Positions 61,120 through 64,000 of a DNA stretch of 64,000 nt are shown piece by piece. The stretch covers positions 62,001 through 126,000 of the forward strand of contig CANCSS010000002.1 in the NCBI GenBank assembly GCA_947380905.1, in the 5' to 3' direction. Made by a program: the position numbers and the translations under genes. Below the pieces are notes generated by a model that saw nothing but the letters and a program-made list of their open reading frames with translations, was not told the DNA's origin and ran no database searches. How positions within the stretch are numbered: the stretch's first letter is position 1; each line of letters starts with the position of its first letter. This DNA is from Chitinophagaceae bacterium. GTDB taxonomy: Bacteria; Bacteroidota; Bacteroidia; Chitinophagales; Chitinophagaceae.

Positions 61120-61875
61120 ATGAAAAGAATCTTATTTATTTTACTCGTATTGGGTACGCTTCATGGAACTGCACAAAGTATCATAGGCGGAGATAATATT
61201 ATCAAAACGAATCTTTCATCCGATCTATTGAACAATTACAATTTAACTTATGAAAGAAGCTTGAATCATTTCATGTCTGTTTCCTTAAGTTATCGTTCCA
61301 TGCCAAAATCTACCCTCCCTTTTAAATCTACTATTAGTAGTTATATCAATAACCCCAACATCAATTTGGACGATTTTAAAATTGGAAATACCGCAACTAC
61401 TATTGAAGCCAGATTTTACTTAGGCTTACAAAAAATGTCAGGATTTTATATTGCACCTTATTACAGAATGGCCAATTTTGATTTGTCTGTTCCAGTAAGC
61501 TATACTTTTACGCCTGCTCCTATTCAAGGGGTTACTATACCACCAAAAACTGCAACAGCCCAATTAGATGGCAGTATTAATTCAAGCGCTTTTGGTGCCT
61601 ATTTTGGTGTCCAATATCAAATATTTACCAAAGTGGTTTTGGATTTATGGATTGCTGGAGGTAGTTATGGAACTTCTACAGGAATTTTAAAATTCAATTC
61701 AACTGAAACACTCGTACCTCTTGCGCAAAATGCCTTACAATCTGCATTAGATCAAACTAAAATAGATCCATTTAAATTAAAAACCACTGTGAATGCAAAT
61801 GGAGCCACTGCAGATATGTCTGGCCCATGGGCAGGATTCCGTGGATTAGGTTTAACTGTTGGTATTCGTTTTTAA
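61120..61875 (+). CDS. Probable outer-membrane beta-barrel protein
   Basis: The 251-residue protein has a signal peptide (ILFILLVLGTLHGTAQ) and alternating-residue strands such as LTYERSLNHFMSVSLSYRSMP, TTIEARFYLGLQKMSGFYIAPYYRMANF and GLTVGIRF at the end with a terminal phenylalanine. This fits an outer-membrane barrel of the DUF3575 or OmpA-like-barrel kind. Substrate and function are not known. It stands 37 bases behind the Rrf2 gene, which could regulate it. Confidence 0.65.
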   Translation: MKRILFILLVLGTLHGTAQSIIGGDNIIKTNLSSDLLNNYNLTYERSLNHFMSVSLSYRSMPKSTLPFKSTISSYINNPNINLDDFKIGNTATTIEARFYLGLQKMSGFYIAPYYRMANFDLSVPVSYTFTPAPIQGVTIPPKTATAQLDGSINSSAFGAYFGVQYQIFTKVVLDLWIAGGSYGTSTGILKFNSTETLVPLAQNALQSALDQTKIDPFKLKTTVNANGATADMSGPWAGFRGLGLTVGIRF

Positions 61876-61891
61876 TGGGTCAGAATTCATT

Positions 61892-61899
61892 TAACTTTG
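61892..61899 (+). promoter_or_regulatory. -7 box of the kdsA promoter
   Basis: TAACTTTG fits TAnnTTTG, 19 bases before the kdsA ATG. Confidence 0.5.
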
Positions 61900-61918
61900 T
61901 AATCGAAAATTTAAGCAC

Positions 61919-62743
61919 ATGATTCCTTCTTATTTACAAGATTTATGCAAGGCACAATCTTACGATGCCAATAACTTTTTTTTAATTGCAGGTCCTTGCG
62001 TGGTGGAGAATGAAGAATTGGTGATGGAAATTGGAGACAAAGTAGCTACCCTTTGTAAGAATTTAGGAATTGCCTATGTTTTCAAAGCAAGTTATAGAAA
62101 AGCCAACCGCACCAGTGCCAATTCATTTACAGGCATTGGCGATGATACCGGAATGGAACTGATTAAAAAAGTAGGTGCAAAATATAAAGTGCCCACTACT
62201 TCTGACATACACGCTCATGACGAAGCAGCCATTGCTGCCAATTTTATAGATATTTTACAAATCCCAGCTTTCTTATGCAGGCAAACCGATTTGCTTTTAG
62301 CAGCAGCGGCTACCCAAAAAATAGTAAACGTAAAAAAGGGACAGTTTTTAAGTGGCGCCTCTATGAAATTTGCGGTAGATAAAATTAGAATGGCAGGCAA
62401 TGAAAAAGTAATGCTTACCGAAAGAGGGAATACTTTTGGATACCAAGATTTAGTAGTAGATTATAGAAATATTCCTGCGATGCAAGAAAATAAAGTTCCC
62501 GTAATTATGGACTGCACCCATTCATTACAACAACCCAATCAATTAAGTGGTGTTACAGGTGGAAATCCACAATTGATTGAAACCATTGCAAAAGCGGCCA
62601 TTGCTACTGGTGCAGATGGTTTATTTATTGAAACACATCCGAATCCAGCCCAAGCCAAAAGCGATGGGGCCAATATGCTCTCCTTAGAAAAGCTTGCGCC
62701 CTTATTGGAAAAATTAGTTCGATTAAGAAGAGCAGTTTCGTAG
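61919..62743 (+). CDS. kdsA: 3-deoxy-8-phosphooctulonate synthase
   Basis: KdsA condenses arabinose-5-phosphate and PEP to Kdo-8-phosphate for the lipopolysaccharide core. The 274-residue barrel has FFLIAGPCVVENEELV, FKASYRKANRTSANSFTGIG, TTSDIHAHDEAAIAANFIDILQIPAFLCRQTDLL, NVKKGQFLSGASM, ERGNTFGYQDLVVDYR and CTHSLQQPNQLSGVTGG. The length and the SYRKANRTS and SGVTGG motifs separate it from DAHP synthases. It supports a Gram-negative outer membrane. Confidence 0.93.
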   Translation: MIPSYLQDLCKAQSYDANNFFLIAGPCVVENEELVMEIGDKVATLCKNLGIAYVFKASYRKANRTSANSFTGIGDDTGMELIKKVGAKYKVPTTSDIHAHDEAAIAANFIDILQIPAFLCRQTDLLLAAAATQKIVNVKKGQFLSGASMKFAVDKIRMAGNEKVMLTERGNTFGYQDLVVDYRNIPAMQENKVPVIMDCTHSLQQPNQLSGVTGGNPQLIETIAKAAIATGADGLFIETHPNPAQAKSDGANMLSLEKLAPLLEKLVRLRRAVS

Positions 62744-62745
62744 AA

Positions 62746-62803
62746 ACTGCGATGTGTAGATAATTACCTACTGCGATGTATAGGTAAGTACCTACTGCGA
62801 TGA
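62746..62803. repeat. 24-bp tandem direct repeat, about 2.4 copies
   Basis: Two 24-base units (62746-62769 and 62770-62793) share ACTGCGATGT and TACCT, differing at four positions, and a third unit begins ACTGCGATGA at 62794. They also contain small inverted repeats (TACCTA/TAGGTA). They lie three bases after the kdsA stop and before the convergent PspC gene, so they could act as a weak terminator or be a slippage-prone minisatellite. Confidence 0.75.
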
Positions 62804-62817
62804 AATTAGAAATACTT

Positions 62818-63036
62818 CTAATACTTCAGCGGATTGCGCTTGGCCAATAGGATATAATTTTTGATGCTTCTTATGAAAGCCAATATCATATATATAATGA
62901 CAGGAGAGCCAAAAGTTAAAAAGGAGATATAGATAAACCACAACCTAATTTTAGTACTAGCAATGCCCAATCTTTCTCCCATGGCTGTACAAACACCAAA
63001 AGCATGTAATTCTAAGAAATCTCTCAATTTTTGCAT
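62818..63036 (-). CDS. PspC domain membrane protein
   Basis: About 72 residues: LRDFLELHAFGVCTAMGERLGIASTKIRLWFIYISFLTFGSPVIIYMILAFI has the PspC-type helix pair with GERLGI and the IRLWFIY membrane start. PspC proteins modulate envelope stress signalling; this short form has no fused sensor domain. The frame runs on to 63186, but ATG 63036 (MQKLRDFL) follows a TAAATTTG box (63060-63067), so the extra 50 residues are unlikely. Confidence 0.75.
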   Translation of the reverse strand: MQKLRDFLELHAFGVCTAMGERLGIASTKIRLWFIYISFLTFGSPVIIYMILAFIRSIKNYILLAKRNPLKY

Positions 63037-63059
63037 CGTGGGTAGTTTACATTCGTAGC

Positions 63060-63067
63060 CAAATTTA
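63060..63067 (-). promoter_or_regulatory. -7 box of the PspC gene promoter
   Basis: TAAATTTG on the minus strand fits TAnnTTTG, 23 bases before the ATG at 63036. Confidence 0.45.
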
Positions 63068-63123
63068 TTGAAAAAAGTGGACATAAAGTGTATTTTTTGA
63101 GTCCAGCGGGTAGCATTTTGGCT

Positions 63124-63131
63124 TACCTTTG
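63124..63131 (+). promoter_or_regulatory. -7 box of the aconitase gene promoter
   Basis: TACCTTTG fits TAnnTTTG, 29 bases before the ATG at 63161. TTTG at 63096-63099 is a possible -33 element at 24-base spacing, slightly long. Confidence 0.5.
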
Positions 63132-63160
63132 CAGCAGTTTTAACAACAAAATCTATACCT

Positions 63161-64000
63161 ATGGCTTTTGATATCGAAATGATCAAAAAAGTGTATGCTG
63201 AAATGCCAGCAAAAGTGGAAGCGGCTCGTAAATTATTAGGTCGTCCCTTGAGTTTATCAGAGAAAATATTGTTCTCACATTTGCATAGCGATCAAAAATT
63301 AGAAAAATTTGAACGAGGTGGTTCCTATGTAGATTTTGGACCAGATCGAGTTGCCATGCAAGACGCCACTGCACAAATGGCACTATTGCAATTTATGCAA
63401 GCAGGTCGTCCCAAAGTGGCTGTTCCAAGTACGGTGCATTGCGATCATTTGATTTCTGCTAAAGTAGAAGCCAAACAAGATTTACAAGTAGCCACAGCAG
63501 ACAGCAAAGAAGTGTATGATTTTTTAGCTTCTGTATCCAATAAATACGGACTGGGCTTTTGGAAGCCAGGCGCAGGAATTATTCACCAAGTAGTGTTGGA
63601 AAATTATGCATTCCCTGGAGGATTGATGATAGGAACAGACTCGCATACCGTAAACGCAGGTGGATTGGGTATGATAGCCATTGGCGTAGGTGGTGCAGAT
63701 GCATGTGATGTGATGGCAGGACTTCCATGGGAATTAAAATGGCCAAAACTAATAGGAATTAAATTAACTGGAAAGTTAAATGGATGGACTGCTCCTAAAG
63801 ATGTTATTTTAAAAGTAGCAGGTATCTTAACTGTAAAAGGAGGCACGGGTGCCATTGTAGAATATTTTGGAGAAGGCGCAACAAGTATGAGTTGTACTGG
63901 TAAAGGTACTATTTGTAATATGGGTGCTGAAATTGGTGCGACCACTTCTACTTTTGGATACGATGCAAGCATGAGTCGTTATTTACAATCTACAGGAAGA
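63161..64000 (+). CDS. Aconitate hydratase, N-terminal part
   Basis: The frame is open from ATG 63161 to the window edge, giving the first 280 residues. [113 protein letters not shown] and [17 protein letters not shown] match aconitase domain 1, with residues of the substrate and cluster site (the TDSHT and [12 protein letters not shown] cysteine). The mitochondrial-type order suggests the AcnA/ACO2 class that isomerises citrate in the TCA cycle. The C-terminal swivel domain is outside the window. Confidence 0.9.
   Translation, partial: MAFDIEMIKKVYAEMPAKVEAARKLLGRPLSLSEKILFSHLHSDQKLEKFERGGSYVDFGPDRVAMQDATAQMALLQFMQAGRPKVAVPSTVHCDHLISAKVEAKQDLQVATADSKEVYDFLASVSNKYGLGFWKPGAGIIHQVVLENYAFPGGLMIGTDSHTVNAGGLGMIAIGVGGADACDVMAGLPWELKWPKLIGIKLTGKLNGWTAPKDVILKVAGILTVKGGTGAIVEYFGEGATSMSCTGKGTICNMGAEIGATTSTFGYDASMSRYLQSTGR

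Noticed and set aside
62746..62803. Possible CRISPR array
   Set aside because: The repeats are contiguous with no spacers, there are only about 2.4 copies and no cas genes.
63037..63186. 50-residue N-terminal extension of the PspC protein
   Set aside because: It would overlap the start of aconitase on the other strand and run through the TAAATTTG box; the family N-terminus begins at MQKLRDF.

Overview
The window looks like a chromosomal segment of a Bacteroidota bacterium, most likely of the Chitinophagaceae/Chitinophagales type. The reasons are an AT-rich composition, recurrent -7 boxes of the form TAnnTTTG with few Shine-Dalgarno sequences, and families typical of the phylum: DUF2723 membrane glycosyltransferase, DUF5683, DUF6702, TonB-receptor-like barrel, PorT-like barrel, UpxY/NusG-like protein, bifunctional HisB and fused HisIE. 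I see no prophage, insertion sequence or CRISPR array. Coding density is very high and no gene-free stretch exceeds 300 bases. The family assignment is inference.

Layout. 1-9.2 kb: the end of a sigma factor and a membrane-anchored anti-sigma-like/trypsin-like protease, a sugar nucleotidyltransferase, a PLP-dependent ACC-deaminase-like enzyme, lipB and an RluD-type pseudouridine synthase from divergent promoters, then a secreted M1 metallopeptidase with HupE/UreJ-like and DUF6702 proteins, and a PAP2 phosphatase. 9.2-19.3 kb: glmM with a cysteine desulfurase, a 1017-residue DUF2723 protein, mtaB, a UpxY-like factor with a Tsp/Prc protease, and tRNA-His. 19.3-27.9 kb: a DUF445-like protein, a large outer-membrane barrel protein, a hexose-phosphate mutase with pcm, and a three-gene Fe-S oxidoreductase cluster.

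27.9-44.7 kb is the centrepiece. Minus-strand genes run hisG-hisD-hisC-(sugar dehydrogenase)-(cytochrome c)-hisB-trpE-G-D-C-F-B-A-hisH-A-F-IE, so a complete trp operon sits inside a complete his operon. Two unannotated leader peptides precede the two halves. MLFIHHTHHCHLLSKG lies upstream of hisG and MKQTNNIWWWHTKSVRVL upstream of trpE. Each is followed by an intrinsic terminator hairpin and overlaps a sequence complementary to a terminator arm. These are textbook ribosome-mediated attenuators, and both leader ORFs start only 4-7 bases after a TAnnTTTG box, so their mRNAs are probably leaderless.

44.7-64 kb: a GH16 glucanase, a SET-domain protein, mgtE, a GNAT acetyltransferase, an MmcQ/YjbR protein, a planctomycete-type cytochrome (PSCyt1/DUF1549/DUF1553) with its DUF1501 partner, a DEAD-box helicase, a secreted amidase, a PorT-like barrel, a membrane metallophosphoesterase, the parA-parB-DUF5683-dapB cluster, an Rrf2 regulator, an outer-membrane protein, kdsA, a short 24-bp tandem repeat, a PspC protein and the start of aconitase running off the window.

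The region is mostly core metabolism and envelope biology. The regulatory architecture of the his-trp block is the most interesting part.
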